Positions 1-7,397 of a stretch of 13,888 nt of DNA are shown here, one piece after another (position 1 is the stretch's first letter; each line of letters begins with the position of its first letter). Source of the stretch: UBA1189 sp045126595 (GTDB lineage Bacteria; Bacteroidota; Bacteroidia; Bacteroidales; Bacteroidaceae); contig JBGVOS010000070.1 in the NCBI GenBank assembly GCA_045126595.1, positions 1 through 13,888 on the forward strand, in the 5' to 3' direction. A program made the position numbers and the translations under genes. The notes below the pieces were generated by a model that saw only the letters and a list, made by a program, of their open reading frames with translations, was not told where the DNA came from and searched no databases.

Positions 1-231
1 ATCAAGGGATTCGGCACCTTCGACATGGAGGAGGAGGAGATAGGGCACTACTTCCGCGAAATCTTCGCCATCTCAGCTGACTGCCGCTACGGTAACTGCA
101 CCCACACCCACGAGCCCCACTGTGCCGTACGCCAGGCCGTCGAGGAGTGTCGCATCAGCCAGTCGCGCTACGCCTCCTACCTCAGCATGCTCACCGATAA
201 GGAGGAGGGCAAGTACCGCGAAGGATATTAG
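1..231 (+). CDS. rsgA: Ribosome small-subunit-dependent GTPase A (RsgA), C-terminal part
   Basis: This is the last 76 codons of a gene that enters from the left edge in frame 1 and stops with TAG. RsgA (YjeQ/YloQ) is a circularly permuted GTPase that acts in the cytoplasm in late maturation of the 30S subunit. The visible part begins inside the GTPase domain, at IKGFGTFDM, just after the expected DTPG motif. It continues into the C-terminal zinc-binding domain: CRYGNCTHTHEPHC supplies the C-x4-C-x-H-x5-C ligands (visible residues 28, 33, 35 and 41), followed by the conserved AV..AVEE..IS..RY.SY helix. Length and termination look normal. It converges on purL, and the two share a bidirectional terminator. 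The start, OB domain and G1-G4 motifs lie outside the window. Confidence 0.95.
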   Translation: MKGFGTFDMEEEEIGHYFREIFAISADCRYGNCTHTHEPHCAVRQAVEECRISQSRYASYLSMLTDKEEGKYREGY

Positions 232-278
232 GCACACCCTTATACCCAAGATTTCACAACACAACAAGGCATAAAAAT

Positions 279-308
279 AAGCGGAGGCCCCAAAAAGGTC
301 CTCCGCTT
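279..308. terminator. Bidirectional intrinsic terminator between rsgA and purL
   Basis: A perfect 9-bp stem, AAGCGGAGG (279-287) with CCTCCGCTT (300-308), encloses a 12-nt loop. On the plus strand it is followed by TTCTT. On the minus strand it is followed by TATTTTTAT. It lies 47 bp after the rsgA stop and 20 bp after the purL stop, so it can serve both convergent genes. Confidence 0.85.
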
Positions 309-328
309 TCTTATTCAGTGTTTATCGC

Positions 329-3300
329 TTACTTCTGGTTCTCCACCCAAATGCGTGCATTCACGAATGCCTCAATCCACGGTGTTACCTCGTCGGCACG
401 GCGATCGAGCGGATAGTTACCGCACTGCCAGGGGAAGATACAACGCTCCAAGTGAGGCATCATAGCTACGTGGCGGCCGTCGGCACTGGCAATACCGGCT
501 ACGTTGTAGTCCGAGCCATTGGGGTTGGCGGGATAGCCTGCGTAGTTGTACTTGGCTACGATGTTGTAGCGGCTCTCCTCATAGGGGAGTGAGAACTTAC
601 CCTCACCGTGTGCCACCCAGATACCGTGCTTGGTACCGCTGAGTGAACCGAAGAGTACGCTATTGTTCTCGGGTACGTGTACACCCACAAAGTTTGATTC
701 AAACTTGTGCGAATTGTTGTGGAGCATAGCACCCTTCTTCTCGTGCTCGGGAGTGATGAGACCGAGCTCCATCATCAACTGACAGCCGTTGCAGATACCC
801 AATGAGAGGGTGTCCTTGCGGGCATAGAAGCGGTCGATGGTCTCCTTGGCCTTGGGGTTGAAGAGGATTGCGCCTGCCCATCCCTTGGCTGAGCCGAGTA
901 CGTCGGAGTTGGAGAATCCGCCGCAGAAGACGATGAAGTTGATATCGTCCAAAGTCTCGCGGCCTGTCACGAGGTCGGTCATGGTTACGTCCTTCACGTC
1001 GAAGCCTGCAAGCCATAATGAATAGGCCATTTCGCGCTCACCGTTGGTACCCTTCTCGCGGATGATGGCGGCACGGATGCCAGTCGAGGTACGACGGTCG
1101 GGGTTGAGGCCATACTGGGCGAGCTTACCGGTGAACGACTCCTTGAAGTCGAATACCAGCGGTTGGTTCTTATAGTTGGCGTGGCGCTCGTCGGCACAGC
1201 CGTGGAAGCTCTGCTTGCGGTCGAGCAAGTATGAGGTGCGGTACCAGGCATCGCGCATGGCGTCGATGTCGAGTGTGTACTCCTTATTTATATAGAGGGT
1301 ACGGTCTGCTGTGGGGCGACCGATAACGGCGAAGCCTACACCGGCCTCTTCGAGAATAGCCTCTACGCGAGCGGCATTGTCCTTGGCCACCTGAATCACT
1401 ACGCCAGGGTTCTCGGCGAAGAGCACCTTCACGAGGTCCTTCTCCTCGAAGGCACCGAGGTCAATCTGCATACCGCCCTTGGTGTTGGCAAAGCACATCT
1501 CGAGCAGTGTGGTCACCATACCACCGGCAGAGATGTCGTGACCGGCCATCAGGAGACCTTCGTTCACGAGCTGCTGCACAGCGATGAAGGTGTCGCGGAA
1601 GTACTCGGCCTCTACAGCGGGCACCTCGCTACCAACCTTACCCAGTGACTGGAAGAAGGCCGATCCACCGAGAGCCAATGCGTTGTCGCTGAAGTCGATA
1701 TGATAAAGCACTGAGCTTTCGTCGTTCACTACCACGGGAGACACCACCTTCTTCACGTCAGACACCTCACCACCGGCCGATACGATAACGGTACCGGGGC
1801 TGACAACCTTTGAGCCGTCGGGGTATTTCTGAGTCATTGAGAGTGAGTCCTTACCTGTGGGAACGTTGATGTGGAGGTCGCAGCAGAAGTCTGAGAGTGC
1901 CTCAACAGCCTTGTAGAGACGGGCATCCTCACCCTCCTGTGAACGGCAGGGCCACATCCAGTTGGCGCTGAGCGAGAGAGAATCCATACCGTCGGCGAGC
2001 GGAGCCCACACGATGTTGGTCAAAGCCTCCGACACAGCAAGTACAGAACCTTTGTCGGGAGCGGCGAGAGCAGCCTGCGGTGCGTGACCGATGGCTGTAG
2101 CCATACCCTTGGTGCCACGGTAGTCGAGGGCTACGGCACCGCAGTCGCTCAAGGGGAGCTGCAACTCACCCTGACACTGCTGACGGGCAATCTTACCGGT
2201 TACCGAGCGGTCCACCTTGTTGGTGAGCCAATCCTTACATGCCACCGACTCGAGCTGGAGCACGCGGGTCACATATTCTTCAATCTGCTTCTCTGAGTAC
2301 TCAGCATCGCTATAGTTGCGCTCTACGGTCTTGTCCACCATGATGGTCTTGGGCGACGAGCCGAACATCTGGTCTACAGCGAGGTCGAAGGGACGCACGC
2401 CATCCTTCTGCTCGAAGGCAAAGCGAGCATCACCCGTAGTCTCACCCACTACGTACATCGGGGCACGCTCACGCTCGGCAATCTGCTTCACGTGCTCGAT
2501 AGCCTCTTCGCGGATGAGCAATCCCATGCGCTCCTGTGACTCGTTGGCAATGATTTCCTTAGCAGAGAGTGTTGAGTCACCGATGGGCAACTGGTCCATC
2601 TTGATGACGCCGCCACACTCCTCAACGAGCTCAGACAAGCAGTTCACGTGACCTGCCGAGCCGTGGTCGTGGATAGACACGATGGGGTTGGTATCCTCTT
2701 CGCAGAGGGCGCGGATAACGTTGTAGGCACGCTTCTGCATCTCGGCATTGGCACGCTGTACGGCGTTGAGCTCGATACCAGATGAATAGCGGCCGGTGTC
2801 TACTGACGATACTGAACCGCCACCGAGACCAATGCGGTAGTTGTCACCACCGAGCACCACAATCTTATTGCCCGTCTCGGGAGCACCCTTGAGGCAGTCG
2901 CGCTGTGTGCCGTAACCTACGCCACCGGCCAGCATGATAACCTTGTCGTAGCCATACATCGTGTCGGCCTCGTTCTCCTGATGCTCGAAGGTGAGCACAG
3001 AACCGCAGATGAGGGGCTGACCGAACTTGTTACCGAAGTCCGAAGCACCGTTCGAGGCCTTGATGAGAATCTGTTCGGGAGTCTGGTACAGCCAGGGGCG
3101 CTCGCCATACTTCTTTTCCCAGTCGTGTGCCTCGTCGGTACGGGGATATGAGGTGATATATACGGCCGTACCGGCAATGGGCCATGAGCCCTTACCACCA
3201 CCCATACGGTCACGGATTTCACCGCCAGTACCTGTAGACGCACCGTTGAAGGGCTCTACCGTGGTGGGGAAGTTGTGTGTCTCAGCCTTGAGCGAGAGCA

Positions 3301-4021
3301 CGGTCTTGATATCCTTGATGACAAAATAGTCTGATGTAGCATGGTTCTCGGGAGCGAACTGCTCGGCTACGGGACCCTCAGAGAAGGCCACATTGTCCTT
3401 GTAGGCCGAGAGAATGCGGTTGGGGTTCTCCTTGGTGGTCTTCTTGATCATCTGGAACAATGATGAGGGACGCTCCTCACCGTCGATGACGAAGGTACCG
3501 CCAAAGATTTTGTGACGGCAGTGCTCCGAGTTGATCTGTGCGAAGCCGAACACCTCAGAGTCGGTCAGGCGACGGCCAAGGTCCTTCTCCACCTTCTCCA
3601 GGTAGGCCATCTCCTCGGCAGAGAGTGCCAGGCCCTCCTTCTCGTTGTACTCGGCAAGGTTGTCGATATACACGATGGGCGCGGGCTCGATGTTCACGAA
3701 GAAGAGCTTCTGGTCCAGTCCCTTGTACATGCGCTGCAGCATGGGGTCATACTCGGCCTCCTCGCTTGCCACGGGGTAGTACTCCTCGATGCGGGTGATA
3801 CCCTCGATACCCATGTTCTGGGTAATCTCCACGGCATTGGTGCTCCAAGGAGTAATCATCTCGCGGCGCGGACCGATGAAGAAGCCCTCCATCGTTTCGC
3901 CCTCTACCAACTCGGCGTTGCCGAACAGCCAACTAAGTTTCTTGATAGTTTCCTCGCCGGCATGCTGCAAGGTCTCTGCAGCAATGACACTACCGGCCTG
4001 TGATTTGAAGAAAAGAATCAT
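329..4021 (-). CDS. purL: Phosphoribosylformylglycinamidine synthase, single-chain PurL (FGAR amidotransferase)
   Basis: This enzyme carries out the fourth step of de novo purine synthesis: FGAR + glutamine + ATP to FGAM. At 1230 residues it is the large single-chain form (E. coli PurL is about 1295), with fused PurS-like, synthetase and glutaminase parts. Visible features are the linker motif AQINSEHCRHKIF (161-173), the ATP/FGAR site motifs KAETHNFPTT (245-254) and GTGGEIRDRMGGG (264-276), a PTGKDSLSM motif in the second AIRS half, and the class I glutaminase domain with nucleophile Cys1077 in GICNG plus the His1190/Glu1192 pair in PHLER. All catalytic landmarks are intact. The ATG at 4019-4021 fits: it gives the conserved MILFF start and lies about 46 nt below a predicted transcription start. 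The gene is monocistronic, with its own promoter and terminator. No purine riboswitch is evident in the short leader. Confidence 0.97.
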   Translation of the reverse strand: MILFFKSQAGSVIAAETLQHAGEETIKKLSWLFGNAELVEGETMEGFFIGPRREMITPWSTNAVEITQNMGIEGITRIEEYYPVASEEAEYDPMLQRMYKGLDQKLFFVNIEPAPIVYIDNLAEYNEKEGLALSAEEMAYLEKVEKDLGRRLTDSEVFGFAQINSEHCRHKIFGGTFVIDGEERPSSLFQMIKKTTKENPNRILSAYKDNVAFSEGPVAEQFAPENHATSDYFVIKDIKTVLSLKAETHNFPTTVEPFNGASTGTGGEIRDRMGGGKGSWPIAGTAVYITSYPRTDEAHDWEKKYGERPWLYQTPEQILIKASNGASDFGNKFGQPLICGSVLTFEHQENEADTMYGYDKVIMLAGGVGYGTQRDCLKGAPETGNKIVVLGGDNYRIGLGGGSVSSVDTGRYSSGIELNAVQRANAEMQKRAYNVIRALCEEDTNPIVSIHDHGSAGHVNCLSELVEECGGVIKMDQLPIGDSTLSAKEIIANESQERMGLLIREEAIEHVKQIAERERAPMYVVGETTGDARFAFEQKDGVRPFDLAVDQMFGSSPKTIMVDKTVERNYSDAEYSEKQIEEYVTRVLQLESVACKDWLTNKVDRSVTGKIARQQCQGELQLPLSDCGAVALDYRGTKGMATAIGHAPQAALAAPDKGSVLAVSEALTNIVWAPLADGMDSLSLSANWMWPCRSQEGEDARLYKAVEALSDFCCDLHINVPTGKDSLSMTQKYPDGSKVVSPGTVIVSAGGEVSDVKKVVSPVVVNDESSVLYHIDFSDNALALGGSAFFQSLGKVGSEVPAVEAEYFRDTFIAVQQLVNEGLLMAGHDISAGGMVTTLLEMCFANTKGGMQIDLGAFEEKDLVKVLFAENPGVVIQVAKDNAARVEAILEEAGVGFAVIGRPTADRTLYINKEYTLDIDAMRDAWYRTSYLLDRKQSFHGCADERHANYKNQPLVFDFKESFTGKLAQYGLNPDRRTSTGIRAAIIREKGTNGEREMAYSLWLAGFDVKDVTMTDLVTGRETLDDINFIVFCGGFSNSDVLGSAKGWAGAILFNPKAKETIDRFYARKDTLSLGICNGCQLMMELGLITPEHEKKGAMLHNNSHKFESNFVGVHVPENNSVLFGSLSGTKHGIWVAHGEGKFSLPYEESRYNIVAKYNYAGYPANPNGSDYNVAGIASADGRHVAMMPHLERCIFPWQCGNYPLDRRADEVTPWIEAFVNARIWVENQK

Positions 4022-4071
4022 CGTGATTTATGATTTGTGAGTTATGATTTATCTGCTTTTCCTTAATAGAG

Positions 4072-4128
4072 TACAAAGATAGTGCAAGCCGAGCGAAATG
4101 CCAAATTTATTTGAGCATTTCCGAGGCG
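4072..4128 (-). repeat. Shared ~58-bp promoter module, copy 1 (purL)
   Basis: On the minus strand this runs CGCCTCGG - AAATGC - A/T-rich stretch - GCATTTC - GCTCGGCTTGCAC - TATCTTTG - TA. It is nearly the same as 12960-13017 on the plus strand, differing by a few single-base insertions or deletions and substitutions. The GGAAATGC and GCATTTC arms form an inverted repeat flanking the -33 box (plus-strand arms 4095-4101 and 4115-4121). It could be a conserved operator plus promoter or a dispersed promoter-bearing repeat. Confidence 0.75.
4074..4105 (-). promoter_or_regulatory. purL promoter (Bacteroidetes -33/-7 type)
   Basis: Read on the minus strand, TTTG (4105-4102) is followed by a 20-bp spacer and TATCTTTG (4081-4074), an exact TAnnTTTG -7 element. 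The spacer holds the block CGCTCGGCTTGCAC, which is also present in the parC promoter. The predicted transcription start is near 4067. Confidence 0.8.
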
Positions 4129-4134
4129 AGAAAC

Positions 4135-4210
4135 GGGTATACCCTCCATCAAAAACGGGTATACCCTCGAGAAAAATTGGGTATACCCGCCGTAAGAATC
4201 AAGTATACCC
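4135..4210. repeat. Four palindromes of GGGTATACCC type at exact 22-bp spacing
   Basis: Perfect 10-bp palindromes GGGTATACCC occur at 4135-4144, 4157-4166 and 4179-4188, with a degenerate unit AAGTATACCC at 4201-4210. Starts are exactly 22 bp apart throughout. The 12-bp intervals vary but are A-rich, for example TCCATCAAAAAC and TCGAGAAAAATT. The array lies between the fbp stop and the purL -33 box, 29 bp upstream of that box. It resembles a phased operator array or a short tandem-repeat element; its function is unknown. Confidence 0.8.
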
Positions 4211-4245
4211 AAATTTATATTAGACAAGCCCATCTACCCGAGCAC

Positions 4246-6240
4246 TTACCGCACCTCGCGGATGAGCCCCGTTTGATAGGCGTAGAGCAGTTTGCGCAGC
4301 GACTCGATGCGTTGGCGGATGTCGCGACCCTTGTCGGTATCGCTCACGTGAATACGTTCGGTGAGCTTCTCCACAAGGTGGCGCGTGCTCTTGATATCGG
4401 CACCACCACGGATGGCCTCCTCTGCCGAGGTGAAGGGCTGATGCTCCACAAGCGACATGCCGCGTGAGTGGTATACGAGCGTATAGCCTGCAATGCCCGT
4501 GGTCGACTGATAGGGCTTCGAGAAGCCGCCGTCGATAACGATGAGTCGGCCTCCGGCCTTCATGGGATTCTCGCCCTTGAGGGTCTTCACGGGGATGTGC
4601 CCGTTAATGATGTGCCGATGGTCACCCTCCACGCCAAACTCCTCAAGCAGAAGGTCTACGGTGGCGTCCTCGTTGCGCAGGGTATAGTAGCTGCCCTTGG
4701 TCTCCTTCATCACCGCCTTGTCCTTGAGGAAGTAGCGTTCGAACGTCGCCATGCGGTCCTTGTCGAACGTCGGAGCATCCTTACCACACCACAGGTACCA
4801 CAGGTAGTCGACGGCAAAACGGTGCAGCGCAGCATCGCTGTCCTCCGTACAGGCCACACGGATAAGGCTGTCCACCTTATCGAGCAGGGCACGGCCTTTG
4901 TAGAAACCATCGTGCAGGTACACCTCCTTCAGCGTACCGTCGGCATTCATGGGGATGGAGGCGTGGAAGAGCAGGTTGCCGTTGTACACGAGATACATGC
5001 TGCCGTGGTCGAGCAGGCAGCGGATGTGGCGTTGCAGCTTCTCGCTCGTGGTGAACGAGTGGGCGATACGCTCTATCACCTCGCTCTCCTCAACACTCAG
5101 TTTATAGGGGTCGGTAGGATCGATGGTGGGAAAATAGCACTCGCGCATGCTGTAACGCTTGCCGCCGATGGTGCAGACACCCTTCTCATAGTCTATCTTG
5201 TGGAGCAGCAGACGCTCGTCCATCTCATACTCGGGATGGCGGCGTATGATTTCGGCCTCGAGCTTGAACTGCAATACGCTTACCGCCTTGTGCATCTGGG
5301 CAATGAGGCGGCGCGTCTTCTCGCTGCAGGTGACTCCGTCATCGAGCTTAGGTCCGAACTCCTCGCAGGGGTCGTCCTTATAGACATCCATGGCGAAGAT
5401 GGCAAGATGCAGGAGGTTGATGCCGTAGCCGTCCTCCAACACCGAAAGGTTGCCATAGCGCATGCAGAGTCGCAACACATTGGCCATACAGGCACGGTTG
5501 CCCGCCGCAGCACCAATCCACAGTACGTCGTGATTACCGAACTGCACGTCGAAGTTCTGGTATTGGCACAAGGTATCCATCACGAGATGTGAGCCCGTGC
5601 CGCGGTCGAAGAGGTCACCCACGATGTGCAAGCGGTCGATAGCCAAGCGTTGGATGAGGTTACAGATGGCCTCGATAAAGTGGTCGGCTTGGTCAGTATT
5701 GATGATGGCTTCGATGATGCCCTTCACATACTTGTTCTTGTTGGTCATGCCCGTAGACTCGTGCAGCAACTCCTGAATGATATAGGAGAACTCCTTGGGC
5801 AGCGCCTTGCGCACCTTCGAGCGAGTATACTTCGATGAGATGTTCTGGCACACCGAGATGAGGCGGCGCAACGTCAGGGCATACCAGTCGTGCATCTCCT
5901 CTCCCTCATGCTCGGCCTTGATGAGCTGCAGTTTCTCTGCAGGGTAATAGATGAGCGTGCAGAGCGCGCGTATCTCTTTGTCATTGAGTTCGTCGCCCAG
6001 CACCTCACGCACCTTGCGCTTGATGTCGCCCGACGCATTCTTCAACACATGCTGGAACGCCTCATGCTCACCGTGAATGTCGGCCAAGAAGTGCTCGGTA
6101 CTCTTCGGTAAGCCCAGTATGGCTTCGAGGTTGATAATCTCTGTACTCGCCTCCGCCGTATTGCGGAAGCTGCGCGACAGCAGTTGCAAGTAGTTCAACT
6201 CCTGCTGTATCTCCTCGGGGGTATATCTCTGGTTGCTCAT
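4246..6240 (-). CDS. fbp: Fructose-1,6-bisphosphatase, class III
   Basis: This enzyme hydrolyses fructose 1,6-bisphosphate to fructose 6-phosphate in gluconeogenesis. The protein belongs to the large class III (Bacillus subtilis Fbp/FBPase_2) family, usually 640-670 residues; here it is 664 from the chosen start. It has the metallophosphoesterase signature in order: DIHGEHE (54-60), GDLFDRG (208-214) and GNHD (235-238), with NGHIPVK in the C-terminal third. All metal-ligand motifs are present. The reading frame stays open to a TTG at 6264, but that codon is inside the predicted -7 box, so the ATG at 6240 (MSNQRYTPEE) is taken as the start. It is followed on the same strand by purL after 224 bp that contain a separate promoter, so co-transcription is not required. 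No clear fbp terminator is seen other than the palindrome array. Confidence 0.95.
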   Translation of the reverse strand: MSNQRYTPEEIQQELNYLQLLSRSFRNTAEASTEIINLEAILGLPKSTEHFLADIHGEHEAFQHVLKNASGDIKRKVREVLGDELNDKEIRALCTLIYYPAEKLQLIKAEHEGEEMHDWYALTLRRLISVCQNISSKYTRSKVRKALPKEFSYIIQELLHESTGMTNKNKYVKGIIEAIINTDQADHFIEAICNLIQRLAIDRLHIVGDLFDRGTGSHLVMDTLCQYQNFDVQFGNHDVLWIGAAAGNRACMANVLRLCMRYGNLSVLEDGYGINLLHLAIFAMDVYKDDPCEEFGPKLDDGVTCSEKTRRLIAQMHKAVSVLQFKLEAEIIRRHPEYEMDERLLLHKIDYEKGVCTIGGKRYSMRECYFPTIDPTDPYKLSVEESEVIERIAHSFTTSEKLQRHIRCLLDHGSMYLVYNGNLLFHASIPMNADGTLKEVYLHDGFYKGRALLDKVDSLIRVACTEDSDAALHRFAVDYLWYLWCGKDAPTFDKDRMATFERYFLKDKAVMKETKGSYYTLRNEDATVDLLLEEFGVEGDHRHIINGHIPVKTLKGENPMKAGGRLIVIDGGFSKPYQSTTGIAGYTLVYHSRGMSLVEHQPFTSAEEAIRGGADIKSTRHLVEKLTERIHVSDTDKGRDIRQRIESLRKLLYAYQTGLIREVR

Positions 6241-6261
6241 AAGCTGATTACTCACTTTTTG

Positions 6262-6269
6262 CAAAGTTA
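6262..6269 (-). promoter_or_regulatory. fbp -7 promoter element
   Basis: The minus strand reads TAACTTTG, matching TAnnTTTG, 22 bp upstream of the ATG at 6240. No good TTTG is seen 19-20 bp further upstream, so the -33 element is weak. This box decides the fbp start, because the upstream in-frame TTG overlaps it. Confidence 0.6.
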
Positions 6270-6348
6270 CTAAAAAAACAAATAAAGAACATTTATTCGT
6301 TACAAAATATTCAAACTAATTAAAAAGCGCCGTTTCCTCATCGTCCCT

Positions 6349-6464
6349 GTCACCCTGAGTGCGGCGAAGGATCCCGCGGGCTAACCGCCAAAACCTTTTC
6401 CGTAAGGGCACCAGAGCCCTTAACGAAGTTCCTGCGCGAGATGCTCCGTTTCGCTCTGCATGAC
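6349..6464. repeat. REP/MITE-like imperfect inverted-repeat element
   Basis: This 116-bp element is bounded by GTCA (6349) and TGAC (ending at 6464). The left arm begins GTCACCCTGAGTGCGGCGAA; the right arm, reverse-complemented, begins GTCATGCAGAGCGAAACGGA. They agree at 20 of the first 30 positions. Inside is a hairpin, TAAGGGC (6403-6409) with GCCCTTA (6416-6422). From general knowledge, elements beginning with GTCA-CCCTGAG and carrying a CGAAGGATC-type arm are common dispersed intergenic repeats in many bacteria. There is no ORF, so it would be non-autonomous. It sits upstream of fbp and just past the terminator of the winged-helix gene. Confidence 0.65.
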
Positions 6465-6488
6465 TCAAATACGACATACAGTATTACC

Positions 6489-6536
6489 TATATAAGAGAT
6501 GGGGCGTCACAACCGTGCCGCCCCATCTCTTATATA
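6489..6536 (-). terminator. Strong hairpin terminator after the winged-helix gene
   Basis: A perfect 17-bp stem (6489-6505 with 6520-6536, TATATAAGAGATGGGGC and its complement) encloses a 14-nt loop. The loop itself can pair CAC with GTG. It begins 15 bp after the stop at 6552. There is no classical T-run, but the stem base is all A/T. Confidence 0.7.
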
Positions 6537-6551
6537 ACTGTTGGTCGTAGA

Positions 6552-6752
6552 TTACTTCAAAGAGTAAACAACATCCTCTTCTACCTCTACGGCAGCAATC
6601 TTGCCCTCACGGAGCAACCAACCCAAGCCAAGGAGGAAATCATCCTTCTTCTGCTTTGTTTCCTTCTTAATTTCCTTGAAGGTCAAACCTTCCTTACCGT
6701 CAAGTGCATTCCAGATAAGACCTGCATTTGCACCAGCTTTCTCTGTCAACAT
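6552..6752 (-). CDS. Small winged helix-turn-helix protein (DUF2582-like)
   Basis: This 66-residue protein matches, by pattern, the small Bacteroidetes winged-helix family of about 65-75 residues (DUF2582, Pfam PF10771). It starts AGANAGLIWNAL, continues with a LTFKEIKKET helix-turn and a FLLGLGWLLREGKI recognition-type helix, and ends with a short beta-hairpin (AVEVEEDVVYSL). It is mostly basic in the middle, as expected for a nucleic-acid-binding fold, but its DNA target and role are unknown. There is no ligand-binding or other domain, so if it is a regulator it is a minimal one. The gene has its own -7 box 63 bp upstream of the ATG, with an inverted repeat over the spacer, and a strong terminator after it. 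It appears monocistronic. The family call is from memory of the sequence pattern. Confidence 0.8.
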   Translation of the reverse strand: MLTEKAGANAGLIWNALDGKEGLTFKEIKKETKQKKDDFLLGLGWLLREGKIAAVEVEEDVVYSLK

Positions 6753-6815
6753 AATCTTTTACCTATTTTTAATTGTTAAACTACTTTCCTACGCTCAGTT
6801 TCATCAATTCGGGCG

Positions 6816-6839
6816 CAAAGATAACACTTTTCATGTTAT
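6816..6839 (-). promoter_or_regulatory. Promoter of the winged-helix gene with overlapping inverted repeat
   Basis: The minus strand has TATCTTTG (6823-6816), an exact -7 element. An inverted repeat ATAACA-7 nt-TGTTAT (6821-6839) covers the spacer and the first bases of the -7 box, a position suited to a repressor. No convincing -33 TTTG is present. The predicted start is about 57 nt upstream of the ATG. Confidence 0.55.
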
Positions 6840-6882
6840 AAAACATAATTTCGAGTCTATTTTCTCACTTTTTGCCCTATTT

Positions 6883-7353
6883 TTATTGTTTTTTCTTTCG
6901 ATTTGCCCATATCCGCGCCGCCGTTTCCACCATTTTGGCACACGGGCGCTTCTCATAATACACCGCCGTACGCTCCTCGGGATTAGGTTCCTGAGGCTTG
7001 CGCTCGCGCAGCCCCAACAGCTCGGCACAGATGAGCGAACCGTTCTCGCGGCGGAACTTCTCGGCCAGTTCCTGCACGAAAGCATAGTTGTCCGCCTTAC
7101 CCTGGCGGTCGGCCGCATCGGTACAGCCCGTCTCCAAGCCTGCAAGGATAAACATGCCACACGCCGCACCGCACGTCTCGCGCATGCGCCCTATACCGCC
7201 ACCGAACGAAGCCGACATCTTCAGCGCCTGCTCCTCGGTGTATCCATACTCATCGGCAAAGGCCGCCGTCACTGACTGTGCACAGTTGTAACCCATCTTG
7301 AAGAGTTCAACAGCACGAAGGATTCTTTGTTCGTTATCCATTGTATAATTCAT
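6883..7353 (-). CDS. C_GCAxxG_C_C family putative redox-active protein
   Basis: This protein of 156 residues (152 from the second Met) matches the Cys-rich family named for its cysteine pattern (PF09719-like). Visible landmarks are GYNCAQSV with Cys24, the glycine-rich SFGGGIGRM (49-57), CGAACG with Cys61 and Cys65, GLETGC with Cys77, ICAELLG with Cys109, and RPCAKMV with Cys138. The spacing of the invariant cysteines suggests metal or thiol redox chemistry, but no substrate is established for the family and none is visible here. There is no signal peptide or membrane segment, so it is probably cytoplasmic. Two in-frame ATGs exist, at 7353 and 7341. The -7 box lies so close that the first would leave a leader of only about 8 nt, so the second (MDNEQRILRAVELF) may be the true start. 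No clear terminator follows; 130 bp separate it from the winged-helix gene. Confidence 0.85.
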   Translation of the reverse strand: MNYTMDNEQRILRAVELFKMGYNCAQSVTAAFADEYGYTEEQALKMSASFGGGIGRMRETCGAACGMFILAGLETGCTDAADRQGKADNYAFVQELAEKFRRENGSLICAELLGLRERKPQEPNPEERTAVYYEKRPCAKMVETAARIWANRKKKQ

Positions 7354-7366
7354 TTATATCATGGCG

Positions 7367-7397
7367 CAAAATTAACTAAAACAGATGAATAAACAAA
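7367..7397 (-). promoter_or_regulatory. Promoter of the C_GCAxxG_C_C gene
   Basis: On the minus strand, TTTG (7397-7394) is followed by a 19-bp spacer and TAATTTTG (7374-7367), matching the Bacteroidetes consensus. The -33 box overlaps the distal stem of the terminator of the upstream 5-kb gene. Confidence 0.65.

Noticed and set aside
241..247. Single TATACCC after rsgA as an outlying member of the GGGTATACCC array
   Set aside because: Only a half-site, isolated and without the 22-bp spacing.
3512..4003. Plus-strand frame of 163 codons opposite the purL 5' region
   Set aside because: Antisense shadow of conserved PurL sequence, with no family resemblance and no promoter.
4135..4210. Possible CRISPR array
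   Set aside because: The repeats are only 10 bp and the intervals 12 bp, far shorter than CRISPR repeats and spacers, and no cas gene is present.
4468..5592. Long plus-strand frame of 374 codons opposite fbp
   Set aside because: It lies wholly antisense to the well-supported fbp gene. Its predicted protein has no recognisable domain, and its openness follows from the codon bias of the real gene.
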